Assembly (NCBI GenBank): GCA_965250205.1
Contig: CBDFNK010000018.1
Location: forward strand, 1 to 64,000
DNA: 64,000 bases
Direction of reading: 5' to 3'
Source of the DNA: JAHZKN01 sp965250205
Lineage (GTDB): Bacteria > Pseudomonadota > Alphaproteobacteria > Rhizobiales > Hyphomicrobiaceae
The notes beneath the pieces were generated by a model. That model did not search any database. It was not told the origin of the DNA and saw only the letters and a program-made list of their open reading frames with translations. The translations under genes were made by a program, and so were the position numbers. Positions 9,114-18,483 of this stretch are shown piece after piece. How positions within the stretch are numbered: position 1 is the stretch's first letter; every line of letters starts with the position of its first letter.

Positions 9114-11075
9114 TCAGGAGGTCGCCTTGCGTTTCAAATCAGGTGCTATGGCTTCCTCGCTGAGCTTGGCAAGAGCATCATCAAGACTGACAACCGTTTG
9201 ATCTTTGCTGCCCATGCGGCGAATTGAAACCTTACCTTCTTCGGCCTCGCGTTTACCAACCACAAGAAGCACTGGCACTTTAGCCAGAGAGTGCTCGCGC
9301 ACCTTGTAGTTGATCTTCTCGTTGCGCAAATCAAGACTGGATTTAAGGCCAGCAGCGTGCAGCTTGCCTTGAATATCGCGTGCGTAGTCATCGGCATCAG
9401 AAACAATCGTGCACACAACCGCTTGTAGCGGTGACAACCACAACGGCAGATGGCCAGCATAGTTTTCAATCAAAATGCCAGTAAAACGTTCCAGCGAACC
9501 AAACATGGCGCGGTGGATCAAAACCGGCGTGCGCTTTTTTGAATTCTCATCAATGTAGAATGCGCCCAAGCGCTCAGAAAGATTGAAGTCAACCTGCGTC
9601 GTGCCGCACTGCCATTCCCGACCGATGGCATCGCGCAGCACATACTCCAGCTTGGGCCCGTAAAAGGCACCCTCGCCTGGATTAACTGCTGTTTTCACTT
9701 TGCCGTCAGAACGCGCCTTTACTTCGTCCAGGACATCGGACAGTGCTTTTTCCGCCCTGTCCCAAAGTTCATCTGCGCCTACGCGTTTTTCAGGGCGCAA
9801 CGACAGCTTGATGAAGATATCCTCAAACCCAAAGTCCTGATAGATCGACAACATTAAGTCGTTGATTGCCAAACATTCCTTCATCAGCTGATCTTCAGTG
9901 ATGAAGATATGCGCATCATCCTGGGTAAAGTGGCGCACGCGCAAAAGCCCATGTAGGGCCCCAGAGGGCTCATAGCGATGCACTTTGCCAAACTCCGCCA
10001 TCTTCAACGGCAGGTCGCGATAACTCTTGAGACCATGCTTGTAAATTTGCACGTGGCCTGGACAGTTCATTGGCTTACAACAAAACGTGCGCTCGTCTTC
10101 GGTTTCCGAGACGAACATATTTTCACGATAGTTCTCCCAGTGGCCCGACAGTTCCCAGAACGTGCGGTCCATCATATCTGGTGAGTTGACCTCAATGTAG
10201 CCAGCGTCTTGTTGGCGTCGGCGCATATAAGAAATCAAGGATAGAAAGAGATTCCAGCCCTTGGCGTGCCAAAAAACAGAGCCCGGTGCTTCCTCCTGAA
10301 AATGAAACAGATCCATCTCGCGGCCAAGCTTCCGATGATCGCGCTTTTCTGCTTCTTCAAGGCGGGTCAGGTAGGCTTTCAAATCTTTTTCATGCGCCCA
10401 GGCGGTGCCGTAAATGCGTTGTAGCTGCGCATTCTTTGCGTCACCACGCCAGTAGGCACCTGCAAACTTCTGAATCTTAAAGGCTTTGCCGATCTGACCC
10501 GTCGAGACCATGTGGGGTCCACGACACAAATCAAGCCATTCGCCTTGCTTATAGATTTTAACGTCTTCGCCATCGGGGATCGCGTCAACAAGCTCGACCT
10601 TGTAGTGCTCACCTTGGCCAGCAAAATGCTTTTTGGTGTCATCGCGCGACCAAACTTCTTTGGTGAATGGCGCATTGTTGGCGATGATCTGTTGCATCTT
10701 CTTTTCGATTTTTGCCATGTCTTCAGGCTTAAAAGGTTCTTCTTTGGCAAAATCATAGAAAAAGCCATCTTCAATAACCGGCCCAATCGTCACCTGCGTA
10801 CCCGGCCACAACTGCTGCACGGCTTCGGCCATGACGTGCGCGCAGTCATGGCGAATGAGTTCAAGTGCGCGTGGGTCGTCGCGGTTAAGAAACTCGATGC
10901 CCGCATCGGACTCAATTGGATCAGCAAGATCCATCACGACGCCGTCAAGCGCCATGGCCAATGTCTTTTTGAGAAGTGATTTTGAGATGCCACCGACAAT
11001 CTCTTTGCCGGTCGTTCCCTGTGGGAACTGACGCGCTGCGCCATCAGGGAATGTAATCGTAACTTGGTCGCACAT
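9114..11075 (-). CDS. thrS: Threonyl-tRNA synthetase
   Basis: ThrRS charges tRNA-Thr with threonine and edits mischarged serine in the cytoplasm. The 653-residue product has the full family layout: N-terminal TGS domain (about 1-65), editing domain with HDCAHVMAEAV (zinc-like HxxxH) near residue 78, class II catalytic core with CCKPMNCPGH near 335-345 and the motif-2 loop RYEPSGALHGLLRVRHFTQD, and a C-terminal anticodon-binding domain. The ATG at 11075 is preceded by a GAGGAG ribosome-binding site. The gene is flanked by unrelated genes and by a degraded repeat region at its 3' end. No anomaly in catalytic residues. Confidence 0.97.
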   Translation of the reverse strand: MCDQVTITFPDGAARQFPQGTTGKEIVGGISKSLLKKTLAMALDGVVMDLADPIESDAGIEFLNRDDPRALELIRHDCAHVMAEAVQQLWPGTQVTIGPVIEDGFFYDFAKEEPFKPEDMAKIEKKMQQIIANNAPFTKEVWSRDDTKKHFAGQGEHYKVELVDAIPDGEDVKIYKQGEWLDLCRGPHMVSTGQIGKAFKIQKFAGAYWRGDAKNAQLQRIYGTAWAHEKDLKAYLTRLEEAEKRDHRKLGREMDLFHFQEEAPGSVFWHAKGWNLFLSLISYMRRRQQDAGYIEVNSPDMMDRTFWELSGHWENYRENMFVSETEDERTFCCKPMNCPGHVQIYKHGLKSYRDLPLKMAEFGKVHRYEPSGALHGLLRVRHFTQDDAHIFITEDQLMKECLAINDLMLSIYQDFGFEDIFIKLSLRPEKRVGADELWDRAEKALSDVLDEVKARSDGKVKTAVNPGEGAFYGPKLEYVLRDAIGREWQCGTTQVDFNLSERLGAFYIDENSKKRTPVLIHRAMFGSLERFTGILIENYAGHLPLWLSPLQAVVCTIVSDADDYARDIQGKLHAAGLKSSLDLRNEKINYKVREHSLAKVPVLLVVGKREAEEGKVSIRRMGSKDQTVVSLDDALAKLSEEAIAPDLKRKATS

Positions 11076-11361
11076 CGTCTCTGTTCTCCTCTCAATCGCT
11101 GTCTACCAATCAGCGTAAGACGCACCCGGCAGATGTTGGCCGAGGCATGGACCTCCGTGTGCCGTTATCCGGACCTCAATGTCAAGACGTTCTAGTGAAC
11201 CGTTAAGAGGAACACTACAATTTGAGGCAATTCGTTCGTAAATTCGAACAAGAATTGAAATCATCTCCGAATAAGTTCTGGTCTAAAGACACTGGGACAG
11301 CACCATGTATGCGCAGTCTCAGCGTGTCTGTTGGGATGTTTAATTTAAGTGGGATGAATTA

Positions 11362-11850
11362 ATGCGCGCGCCTGTGCTCAAAATTCGCAAAAAAGTACTC
11401 GATATTCAAGGACAGATGCGTCCATGTGTTCAAGTGCAAGCCGTTGTCGATGATGAAGTTCGTGAAATTCTGGAAAAAAACTTTTCCGGTGTCATCCTGT
11501 TCAAGCGCGCAATGTATGCGGCAGGCATTCCAGAAGGTACACCCAAACCAGAGGCCGCCCTTATGCCTTTGGTCAACAACTTCATTAAAAATGAAGCCTG
11601 TCCTGAGCTTTCCGTAAAGAGCATTCTGTCAGGCCAACTCTACCAAGCCAAAGATCCGTGGGAAGTGTTGTGCTTCGAATGGATCGGCAAGCGGTCGTTT
11701 GATGCGCTTGTGTTAATGATCATCTGCGCAACGGAAATGGGCACGGAAACCGAATATGCCCCGCTTGGCAACGAGCCGCTGTCAGCCAATGTCGAGGGTG
11801 GAGCCGAGGACGCTCAATCACCAACCCCTGTGCTCACCGAAGCCGCCTAG
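11362..11850 (+). CDS. Unknown conserved-looking cytoplasmic protein
   Basis: A 162-residue protein with no signal peptide or membrane segment. The first 130 residues look folded (RAPVLKIRKKVLDIQGQMRP, EILEKNFSGVILFKRAMYAA), the last 30 are a low-complexity acidic/Pro tail. I do not recognise a family. It is divergent from thrS with a 286-bp intergenic region that contains no obvious gene. Codon use and start context (GTGGGATGAATTAATG) are like its neighbours, so it is probably a real gene. Confidence 0.65.
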   Translation: MRAPVLKIRKKVLDIQGQMRPCVQVQAVVDDEVREILEKNFSGVILFKRAMYAAGIPEGTPKPEAALMPLVNNFIKNEACPELSVKSILSGQLYQAKDPWEVLCFEWIGKRSFDALVLMIICATEMGTETEYAPLGNEPLSANVEGGAEDAQSPTPVLTEAA

Positions 11851-11904
11851 ACCTAAAGCGGACTCGAAACGAAATGGCAACGGCAAGATGCCAACGCCCA
11901 ATCT

Positions 11905-11950
11905 AGATCAAACTGCGTTAAATCAATTCCGATTTAACGCAGTTTGATCT
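11905..11950. terminator. 20-bp perfect inverted repeat at the yidD 3' end
   Basis: AGATCAAACTGCGTTAAATC (11905-11924) and its exact reverse complement (11931-11950) flank a 6-nt loop. It lies between convergent genes and overlaps the last codons of yidD (DEIKLR). It could end transcription or stabilise mRNA for both genes, but there is no U-run, so it may equally be an integrated palindromic repeat. Confidence 0.65.
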
Positions 11951-12275
11951 CGTCCGGTGCGCAATCGCAGTGGCGATCTGGTCCCGTGCCAAGATCACCG
12001 CGCCATGCCCAACGCCCATAGCGCCAGGGGAACAGACTGTGCCGTTCGCTTCGAATATCAGGCACCGGATCATAGCCGCTTGTCCCCCATGGGTGACACC
12101 GGGTAAGGCGGGCGAGCATCAGCCAACAACCGCGCCACGAGCCATTCAAATCAATCGACTCCAAGGCGTACTCTGAACAGGTTGGAAGATGTCGGCAATG
12201 CCAGCCAACAAAAGGCTTGAGTGTCCATCGGTAAAGATGGATCGGCAATTTCACAATGAATCGAAGAGGGCCCAT
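11934..12275 (-). CDS. yidD: Membrane protein insertion efficiency factor YidD
   Basis: YidD is a small membrane-associated protein that assists the YidC insertase. The 113-residue product has the signature region CRHLPTCSEYALESIDLNG with the conserved Cys residues and the RLTRCHPWGTSGYDPVP block. A longer open frame to 12335 overlaps the upstream gene; the ATG at 12275 (MGPLRFIVKLPIHLYRW) fits the family start and leaves a 13-nt gap after the scaffold gene, with which it probably forms an operon. The last six codons lie in a perfect 20-bp hairpin. In most bacteria yidD is beside rnpA; here, as in other Hyphomicrobiales, it follows a NifU-like gene. Confidence 0.88.
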   Translation of the reverse strand: MGPLRFIVKLPIHLYRWTLKPFVGWHCRHLPTCSEYALESIDLNGSWRGCWLMLARLTRCHPWGTSGYDPVPDIRSERHSLFPWRYGRWAWRGDLGTGPDRHCDCAPDEIKLR

Positions 12276-12288
12276 GTTTAGCAGCCTG

Positions 12289-12771
12289 TTATGCAGCGCC
12301 AGCGGCTTCTGTTTTGGGCCTAGACGATGCCGCAATTGTCTTATTCTCGATTTGAGTTAAGGCCGACAAGACCGCGTCAAACACCAACAATGTAGAGGCG
12401 TGGCGATGGGGGTAATCTTTCACGGGTGCCAAGGTGGCGAGGTCTGCCCAGCGCCCATATAGAGGTTGGCCCTCCCCGCTCAGCATTGACCGCATGGTAT
12501 GGCTCAGTATTTCAAATTCACGGATGGACGTCCCAACAATTTCCCGACCCACGACAGATGCTGCCGCTTGTCCCAACAAGCACGCCTTCACCGTCTGGCC
12601 AAAATCCGAGATTAGACCGTCAGTTACTTTGAGATCAATTTCGATCGTCGAACCGCACAACTTTGATTGTGCCTGCGCCGTCGCGTCAGGTGCGGTAAGC
12701 CGCTCAGAGCGCGGTATGTCCGCAGCCAATTCGAGTATGCGGTTGGAATAAATATCGTCGAGGTCAGCCAT
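12289..12771 (-). CDS. NifU/SufU-like Fe-S cluster scaffold protein
   Basis: The 160-residue product resembles the NifU_N/IscU-fold scaffold family that holds nascent Fe-S clusters. Visible landmarks are the first Cys in KLCGST, the second Cys in VKACLLGQAAASVVG and a region YPHRHASTLLVFDA where SufU/IscU proteins carry the third Cys; here that position is His. The missing third Cys means cluster assembly by the canonical mechanism should not be assumed. It lies upstream of yidD, 13 nt apart, on the same strand, and diverges from hisI. Family call is good, function less certain. Confidence 0.75.
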   Translation of the reverse strand: MADLDDIYSNRILELAADIPRSERLTAPDATAQAQSKLCGSTIEIDLKVTDGLISDFGQTVKACLLGQAAASVVGREIVGTSIREFEILSHTMRSMLSGEGQPLYGRWADLATLAPVKDYPHRHASTLLVFDAVLSALTQIENKTIAASSRPKTEAAGAA

Positions 12772-12968
12772 GGTGTTTTCTTTCGTGACGCGCCCTGTCC
12801 CCCACCGTGTTCAGCGCCCCAAAAGACGTCTCAGCACTAGGGTGCGGTTTTAGGCACGATTTGCCTTTACCCGACCGTCATGGTTACTCCCTCAATATAG
12901 GCGCTTTGGCGGCATCTTAAAAGAGCTCCCGCGCCAGCAATTTTCACGCATAGCAAGGCCGGACCGTC

Positions 12969-13397
12969 ATGTCCCAAAATTCAACACCTCAATTCCTGTC
13001 TCGTGGAGACACACATGAAATTGAACTCGGGCACGGCTTCCAGCCCAAATTTGATCGCGATGGGCTGATCCCTGCCATTGTGACAGCGTGCGGGAACGGC
13101 TCAGTGTTGATGTTTGCATGGATGAACGAACAGGCGCTGTGGTGTACCATCGAGACAGGCCAAGCCCATTTTTGGAGCCGGTCGCGACAAAAACTGTGGC
13201 GCAAAGGTGAAGAAAGCGGCAACACCCTTGCCGTTAATGAGGTCCGTGTTGACTGCGATCAAGACGTGGTCTGGCTGATCTGTGAGCCACAAGGCGAGGG
13301 CAAAGCATGCCACACAGGTGCTAAAAGTTGCTTTTATCGGGCGCTAGATTTGACGGCAAAAGACCCTCAATCGGTTAGGCTAAAGACAGTAAAGTAA
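12969..13397 (+). CDS. hisI: Phosphoribosyl-AMP cyclohydrolase
   Basis: HisI opens the purine ring of phosphoribosyl-AMP in histidine synthesis. The 142-residue protein has the metal-binding DCDQDVVW and the Cys motif GKACHTGAKSCFYR, plus MFAWMNEQAL and the SRSRQKLWRKGEESGN region, all typical. It is a stand-alone cyclohydrolase without the HisE domain. It lies between the divergent scaffold gene and a patatin gene transcribed the same way 203 bp later. Start ATG at 12969. Confidence 0.95.
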   Translation: MSQNSTPQFLSRGDTHEIELGHGFQPKFDRDGLIPAIVTACGNGSVLMFAWMNEQALWCTIETGQAHFWSRSRQKLWRKGEESGNTLAVNEVRVDCDQDVVWLICEPQGEGKACHTGAKSCFYRALDLTAKDPQSVRLKTVK

Positions 13398-13600
13398 TCC
13401 GCTAAAACCCTTTTAAACCGCCACTTATTGGCCGTAATGGGCCCACTACACCCACAACTTTTAGGGGATGATTAATCCCCATCGTGTAACCTTAACGCAG
13501 ACTTAGGAGTTCTCGGTGTGACAGCCCGGCGCCCGATCGCGGCACGGTATGTGCACAACCAGGTTTGCAGATTAGCAACCTTGGACTAAGGAGGCGAGCA

Positions 13601-14557
13601 ATGGCAGTCGGCAAGATCGGACTAGCACTTGGTGGTGGTGCTGCCCGCGGATGGGCACACATCGGCGTGCTTAAAGCCCTTGCTGAAGTCGGTATCCGCC
13701 CTGATATCGTTGCTGGCACATCTATCGGTGCTGTCGTTGGCGGTTGCCATGTCGCAGGGCAGTTGGATCACCTTGAGGGTTTTGCGCGGGAACTGACGAA
13801 GCGGCGCATCTTTGGCTATCTCGACTTTAATTTGACGGGCACTGGCCTGATTTCAGGTCAACGTCTTGGCGATCGTCTAGAAAAACACCTTGGTGATAGT
13901 TGCATCACCGATTTTGAACGCCGCTTTGTGGCAGTCGCCACTGAAATCGGCTCCGGTCATGAAGTTTGGTTGTCACGGGGTCGGCTTGTCGACGCAATGC
14001 GCGCCTCCTATGCTCTGCCCGGCATCTTTAAGCCGGTGAAAGTTGATAATCGCTGGTTGTTCGACGGTGCACTGGTCAATCCTATTCCGGTTTCTGTCTG
14101 CCGTGCTCTTGGCGCGCGCTATGTCATTGCAGTGAACCTCAACTTCGACATGTCGAGCCGATCAACGACCCACCCCCATGTCGTCAATGGCACCAAACCT
14201 GAGTTGTCTGAAGACGATCCAGAACCAGTGACCGGCAAAAATGGTATTGCTGTCAAACGACTGTTGCACCGTCAAATGTTTGGCAAAGGTGATACAGCAC
14301 CAGGCATATCAACGGTCATGTTGGACGCGTTTAATATCGTGCAAGATCGCATTGCGCGTTCTCGCCTTGCAGGTGATCCGCCAGATTGTATGATCAGCCC
14401 GCGCCTGCACGACATCGGCTTGTTTGATTTTCATAAAGCCGACGAAGCCATTGAGCACGGCTTCACGGCAGCAAAACGCCAAATCGGCGACCTTGTTCGC
14501 GAACTTGAAGCGCGCAAACCAGAAAGCGTTGGTGAGCTGCAACCGTCGATGAACTAG
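13601..14557 (+). CDS. Patatin-like phospholipase, RssA type
   Basis: The 318-residue product is a cytoplasmic patatin-fold esterase. It shows the oxyanion loop GGGAARGWAHIG near residue 9, the nucleophile motif GTSIG and the catalytic Asp in DGALVNPIPV, forming the Ser-Asp dyad. The open frame reaches 13565, but the ATG at 13601 has an ideal AAGGAGG eight bases upstream. Upstream at 13492-13506 TTAA-CGCAGAC-TTAG is one mismatch from a CtrA site, and a hairpin GGGGATGATTAATCCCC (13464-13480) precedes it. The natural substrate is not known. It converges on the CBS gene with only 7 bp between stop codons. Confidence 0.85.
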   Translation: MAVGKIGLALGGGAARGWAHIGVLKALAEVGIRPDIVAGTSIGAVVGGCHVAGQLDHLEGFARELTKRRIFGYLDFNLTGTGLISGQRLGDRLEKHLGDSCITDFERRFVAVATEIGSGHEVWLSRGRLVDAMRASYALPGIFKPVKVDNRWLFDGALVNPIPVSVCRALGARYVIAVNLNFDMSSRSTTHPHVVNGTKPELSEDDPEPVTGKNGIAVKRLLHRQMFGKGDTAPGISTVMLDAFNIVQDRIARSRLAGDPPDCMISPRLHDIGLFDFHKADEAIEHGFTAAKRQIGDLVRELEARKPESVGELQPSMN

Positions 14558-14564
14558 CCCTGGT

Positions 14565-14996
14565 CTAACCTGTTGCCAGATAGCCGCGCATTGCCGACAC
14601 TTCCATTTCAACTTCAGCAACGTGATTTTTAACGACATCGCCAATCGAAATGATGCCGACCAGGGCACTGTCATCTAAAACTGGCAAGTGGCGGAAACGA
14701 CCTTTGGTCATCGCCTCCATCAACTCATCAACCAGATCGCTTTCGTGGCAGCATTCAACGTCACGCGTCATGACTTCACTGACTTGCAGTCTCAACGCAT
14801 CAACACCGGATTTGGCAATAGCTCTAATCACGTCTCGTTCAGAGATAATGCCGACCACACTGCCTCCATCGCCAACAATAACGATGGCACCAATTCTTTT
14901 CAGTGAAAGCTTTTCCGAAGCCTCTTGCAAAGTCGCTTTTGGACTTAGCGTTGCGACCGTGCGGCCTTTCTGTTTGAGAATTGTTGCAACATTCAT
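14565..14996 (-). CDS. Two-CBS-domain protein
   Basis: A 143-residue soluble protein made of a CBS pair (about 8-65 and 75-133), with characteristic ends GIISERDVIRAIA and GIISIGDVVKNHV. CBS pairs bind adenine nucleotides and act as sensory modules; stand-alone pairs of this type are widespread in Hyphomicrobiales and have no defined partner. The ATG at 14996 is preceded by AAGGA at good spacing; the longer frame to 15047 is not needed. Four tandem 8-bp repeats lie just upstream. Confidence 0.85.
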   Translation of the reverse strand: MNVATILKQKGRTVATLSPKATLQEASEKLSLKRIGAIVIVGDGGSVVGIISERDVIRAIAKSGVDALRLQVSEVMTRDVECCHESDLVDELMEAMTKGRFRHLPVLDDSALVGIISIGDVVKNHVAEVEMEVSAMRGYLATG

Positions 14997-15032
14997 ATCT
15001 GTTGTCCTTGCTTCCCTCGATGTTTCTTCAAT

Positions 15033-15064
15033 TGACCATCTGACCATCTGACCATCTGACCATC
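15033..15064. repeat. Four 8-bp tandem repeats upstream of the CBS gene
   Basis: TGACCATC is repeated four times without interruption, 37 bp upstream of the chosen start of the CBS protein. Such an array can change length by slippage and could alter promoter spacing, but no effect is known. Confidence 0.7.
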
Positions 15065-15167
15065 AACTCATTGACGCAATCAACTATGCTTCTCAATTGA
15101 TACGCAATACAGTTCTGGCACTTTTGTTGAACATATCGTGGGGCAGTTTTTTCAAACTGACAAGGGA

Positions 15168-15935
15168 TCAATGCAGAAATGGTTGGTGAAGGTTTTTGTT
15201 GCGACTGCTAACATCAAACCAACCAAAACACAGCAATCCAAACAAATATCCGCCGACATGGGCTTCCCACGCGATGCCGCCGGAACTCCCTGGCGCCCCA
15301 ATTCCTACAAGTGCAAGCAGGTTAATTGCGATCCATATACCGGTCATGACCAATATGCGCTGATCTTGCAGTGCAGTGCGCAATGACATCAATGGAATAT
15401 TTTGCGGTGCAATACGAAGCATGTGCAGCCCGCCCATGTCCATGGCACGGAAAAAGAAGCGCATGGTGCCTCCCATGAGTCCCGAGATAGCACCGGACGC
15501 TCCAATTACGGGTGCCAGAAGACCAAAATTAAAAATCAAGAAGGCCAGCGCGCCGGCAAGACCGCAGCAGACAGCGAAAGCGATTGTGCGCAACGCTCCG
15601 ACGCGCAACGCGACCGCACCACCAAACGCCAGTAACCAACCGCAATTGAATAAGAGGTGTGTGAGATCACCATGAACCAACATGTGACTCGCGAAAGATG
15701 TGAAGCTAGTGATATCGCCGCCTGGCAGTTGGTCTGCATAACCAGTGTAACGTGCTGGGATAAAGGCAAGCGCAAGTAACAGCCATTGTTCCGTTTCGAC
15801 CGGCAGCACGGCGCGCAGGACATGGACGCTTACCAACACAAAGACGGCGGTAACAATCACCGTTGGAACATTGAAAATCGGCTCATGCTGCGACACTATG
15901 AAAAGTTCCCCCAAATAACCCGTAACAGCTGACAT
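15168..15935 (-). CDS. Rhomboid family intramembrane serine protease
   Basis: The 255-residue protein has six or so membrane helices with the catalytic Ser in GASGAISGLMGG and the catalytic His in AHVGGYLFGL, as in active rhomboids, which cleave substrates inside the membrane. The ATG at 15935 is preceded by AGGGGGT; the longer open frame to 16169 adds an Arg-rich segment without protein character and would overlap the divergent PAS gene. TTAA-CCTTCTC-TTAG (about 15970) between the two divergent genes is a near match to a CtrA site. Substrate unknown. Confidence 0.85.
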   Translation of the reverse strand: MSAVTGYLGELFIVSQHEPIFNVPTVIVTAVFVLVSVHVLRAVLPVETEQWLLLALAFIPARYTGYADQLPGGDITSFTSFASHMLVHGDLTHLLFNCGWLLAFGGAVALRVGALRTIAFAVCCGLAGALAFLIFNFGLLAPVIGASGAISGLMGGTMRFFFRAMDMGGLHMLRIAPQNIPLMSLRTALQDQRILVMTGIWIAINLLALVGIGAPGSSGGIAWEAHVGGYLFGLLCFGWFDVSSRNKNLHQPFLH

Positions 15936-16099
15936 TAACCCCCTTTGCGGGCGTCCGGCGTGGTGTGCTTTTAACCTTCTCTTAGGTCTGTTTCCAATCC
16001 TGGCATGAATGCTGCTTTTTAACACCAGAGGACAGCACACATGCGACCGAATGGCTGCACAAAAGCGATGCAGGAATACAGGAATAAGGCCTAGTTTAG

Positions 16100-16741
16100 A
16101 TGAAACACGCCTCCAGCCAATTTCTGTTTGGCTACTGGAACGAGATCCGCAATGGACGCTTGGCACCAAAGCGCTTTGAGATAGAGCCAGGGCGCATGGG
16201 ATCTGTGTTACCTGATACGTTCATTTTGGAACGAACAGAGAGCAACACATTTGCATTTCGTCTCGCTGGCACCCGTATTGGGGAACGCTTTAAAACAGAA
16301 TTGCGCCATATTGGTTTCCATGAAATCTGGGCCGATGAAGACCGCCTGAAGATTGAGGTCGTACTCGAAGACATCGGTGCGCGCGGCGGCGTTGGGCGAC
16401 TGGATTGCACCGTCGGTGATGACTACGGGAATAGCGCCACCGTTGAATATATCATCCTGCCATTGATCCACACACGTAACAGTATTGACCGCATGGTCGG
16501 CGCCATGTCGATCCTATCGGACGATCAAGCAACATGGCTTGGCAATACCCCAATCACTTCACAACAGGTCCACATCCATGAGGTGATCTGGCCAGAGGGG
16601 CGTCCGCATCAATTGGCAGAGCATCTGAAACGGGAACAGCCGCCGCTAGCAGCGCACGTGCGCACTGCGCGCATCGTGCGTGTCGATCGTCGCCAGTTTC
16701 GCGTCTACGAGGGCGGACGCAAAGATGATCCACAGCCGTAA
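16100..16741 (+). CDS. PAS-domain protein (PAS_5 / DUF1457 type)
   Basis: The 213-residue product looks like the alphaproteobacterial single-PAS family: an N-terminal FGYWNEIRNGRLAPKR then RIGERFKTELRHIGFHEIW and a final RFRVYEGG region. No output domain is attached. Family members are stand-alone sensory or adaptor proteins, some tied to the cell cycle; a function cannot be read here. It diverges from the rhomboid gene. Start ATG at 16100. Confidence 0.75.
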   Translation: MKHASSQFLFGYWNEIRNGRLAPKRFEIEPGRMGSVLPDTFILERTESNTFAFRLAGTRIGERFKTELRHIGFHEIWADEDRLKIEVVLEDIGARGGVGRLDCTVGDDYGNSATVEYIILPLIHTRNSIDRMVGAMSILSDDQATWLGNTPITSQQVHIHEVIWPEGRPHQLAEHLKREQPPLAAHVRTARIVRVDRRQFRVYEGGRKDDPQP

Positions 16742-16967
16742 AACGGTGGTGGCAGCTCACGCCAAACGAGGCATCAAGGCGACCTCTCAGCACCCCGCCA
16801 CAAACCGCGACCACCCGAGTTTATTCTAAAAAGCGCCAAAATGAGCCTCCGATTAGCATTCTGTTAAGCCGCGAGCCCGATACTAGGCCGTGATTAACAA
16901 AGCCAGCGTTACAACTTGGCGTTGGCTTATCACGATCGGATTCACTCTTTTTGGACAGCCTCATCAA

Positions 16968-17594
16968 ATGTCAGTTGGCCACTCTGCGTTAGCAACCGAA
17001 ACATCTCCAAGTGAGAATAAGGCTAAGGAACGGCGCCGTTATGAGCGTTTTCCCATTGTCTTGCTTGGCCGCTATATGCGCGAAAACAAGCAGGAATATC
17101 CCTGTAAGCTCGCCAACATCTCTGTCGGCGGGGCGTCTATTCATTCGCCGGTAAATCTAGAAATGGACGAGCGGATTATTGCCTATTTTGACCATCTGGG
17201 TGGCCTGGAAGGCAAAGTCGTGCGGCTTTTTAAAGGCGGATTTGGAATAGATTTAATTGCGACCCGGCACAAAAAAGAAAAGCTAGCAGGACAAATAACT
17301 TGGCTCATAAACAAGAACGAATTGAACATAATTGAAGAGCGCCGCCATGAACGCGTCAAGGTTAGCGATAAATTTCTCAATCTAAAGCTGGATGAGGGGA
17401 TCGCAATTGAGTGCCGCATATTGGATGTGTCTTTGTCGGGCGCAGCTGTTGAAACCAACGCCCGCCCACCGGTTGGCGCCGACGTTTTGCTTGGCAAGCT
17501 ACGCTGCCGGGTCATCCGCCATCTTGAAAACGGTATCGGACTTCAGTTCCTGGACATCCAGGAGCCGGCTGCTGTGCACCGAAATTTTTATTAA
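16968..17594 (+). CDS. Tandem PilZ-domain protein
   Basis: Two PilZ domains, cyclic-di-GMP receptors, are visible in a roughly 208-residue protein. Domain 1 has RRRYERFP and NISVGGASI; domain 2 has ERRHERVKV and DVSLSGAAV, matching the RxxxR and (D/N)xSxxG signature halves. Both signature halves are intact, so both domains could bind the nucleotide. A GTG at 16890 in the same frame would add a hydrophobic N-terminus; the ATG at 16968 is used here but the longer form cannot be excluded. TTAG-CATTCTG-TTAA at 16853-16867 is one mismatch from a CtrA site. Confidence 0.82.
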   Translation: MSVGHSALATETSPSENKAKERRRYERFPIVLLGRYMRENKQEYPCKLANISVGGASIHSPVNLEMDERIIAYFDHLGGLEGKVVRLFKGGFGIDLIATRHKKEKLAGQITWLINKNELNIIEERRHERVKVSDKFLNLKLDEGIAIECRILDVSLSGAAVETNARPPVGADVLLGKLRCRVIRHLENGIGLQFLDIQEPAAVHRNFY

Positions 17595-17712
17595 CGCCGG
17601 GTAAACAAACTCCTACTGCAAACAGACAAAATTGCATCGAATGTTGGAAGCACGTTTCACGGGATCTGGGGATTTTTGGACTAAGTTCAAAGGAAGTTTC
17701 GGGGTAAGTAAC

Positions 17713-18348
17713 ATGCGTTTGATCATTTCCTTTTGTGTCATGGGGCTCATATCAGCAAGCTCAGCAGCCAATGCTGATCCGATCCCAGCGTCTAGATTGT
17801 TGGCAACAAGCTCATCACCGTTCATGCGGGTCTATGGCCCGGTGCAACCGCCTTATGGCTATGTGCGCTTTTGTGAAGCCAAGCCTGATGAGTGCTCAGC
17901 CGCTGGTGGCGAAGAGCGCCGCTTTTATCCAACACCTGCCCGTCTTTCGGAACTTGATGAAATCAACCGCGAGATCAATCGTGCGATACAACCGGCCACG
18001 GACGAAGAAATTTACGGCATGAGTGAGCATTGGACGCTACCCGGACGGCGCGGCGACTGCGAAGATTATGCCCTTTTAAAACGCAAAATCTTGATGCAAC
18101 GCGGCTGGCCTGCAAGCGCGATGCTGCTGACAGTTGTGCGTGATGAAAAAGGTGATGGCCATGCCGTGCTGACAGCGCGCACAGCTCTTGGTGACTTCCT
18201 GCTTGATAACAAAGTTGACGACGTCAAGCTGTGGAATGCTGCCGACTACAGCTACGTGATGCGCCAATCCTATCTCAACCCTCGGGTTTGGGTCGCGCTA
18301 GACCCTGACCCATCCTCGCCACGCGCAATGGCTGGTGTCAGGGAGTAG
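17713..18348 (+). CDS. Transglutaminase-like cysteine peptidase (BTLCP family)
   Basis: The 211-residue protein has a signal peptide (MRLIISFCVMGLISASSAANA) and the family triad: Cys in RRGDCEDYALLKR, His in GDGHAVLTAR, Asp in DNKVDDVKLW. BTLCPs are periplasmic cysteine peptidases related to LapG, which clips large surface adhesins under cyclic-di-GMP control. It sits directly after a tandem PilZ protein, a suggestive pairing, but no adhesin or LapD-like gene is seen here. ATG at 17713 chosen because the signal peptide starts there. Confidence 0.87.
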   Translation: MRLIISFCVMGLISASSAANADPIPASRLLATSSSPFMRVYGPVQPPYGYVRFCEAKPDECSAAGGEERRFYPTPARLSELDEINREINRAIQPATDEEIYGMSEHWTLPGRRGDCEDYALLKRKILMQRGWPASAMLLTVVRDEKGDGHAVLTARTALGDFLLDNKVDDVKLWNAADYSYVMRQSYLNPRVWVALDPDPSSPRAMAGVRE

Positions 18349-18483
18349 GCAGTAACGTTCCTTGCCTCTGGGTTGTTCGTTTACAGCTACCCTTCTGCCG
18401 TCCAACCACTCGAGATCAAGAACCAGCGTTGTGTCGTGCGGGATGACGCCAGCGCACCCTTTTGACGGCGCGTGAGATTTTTT

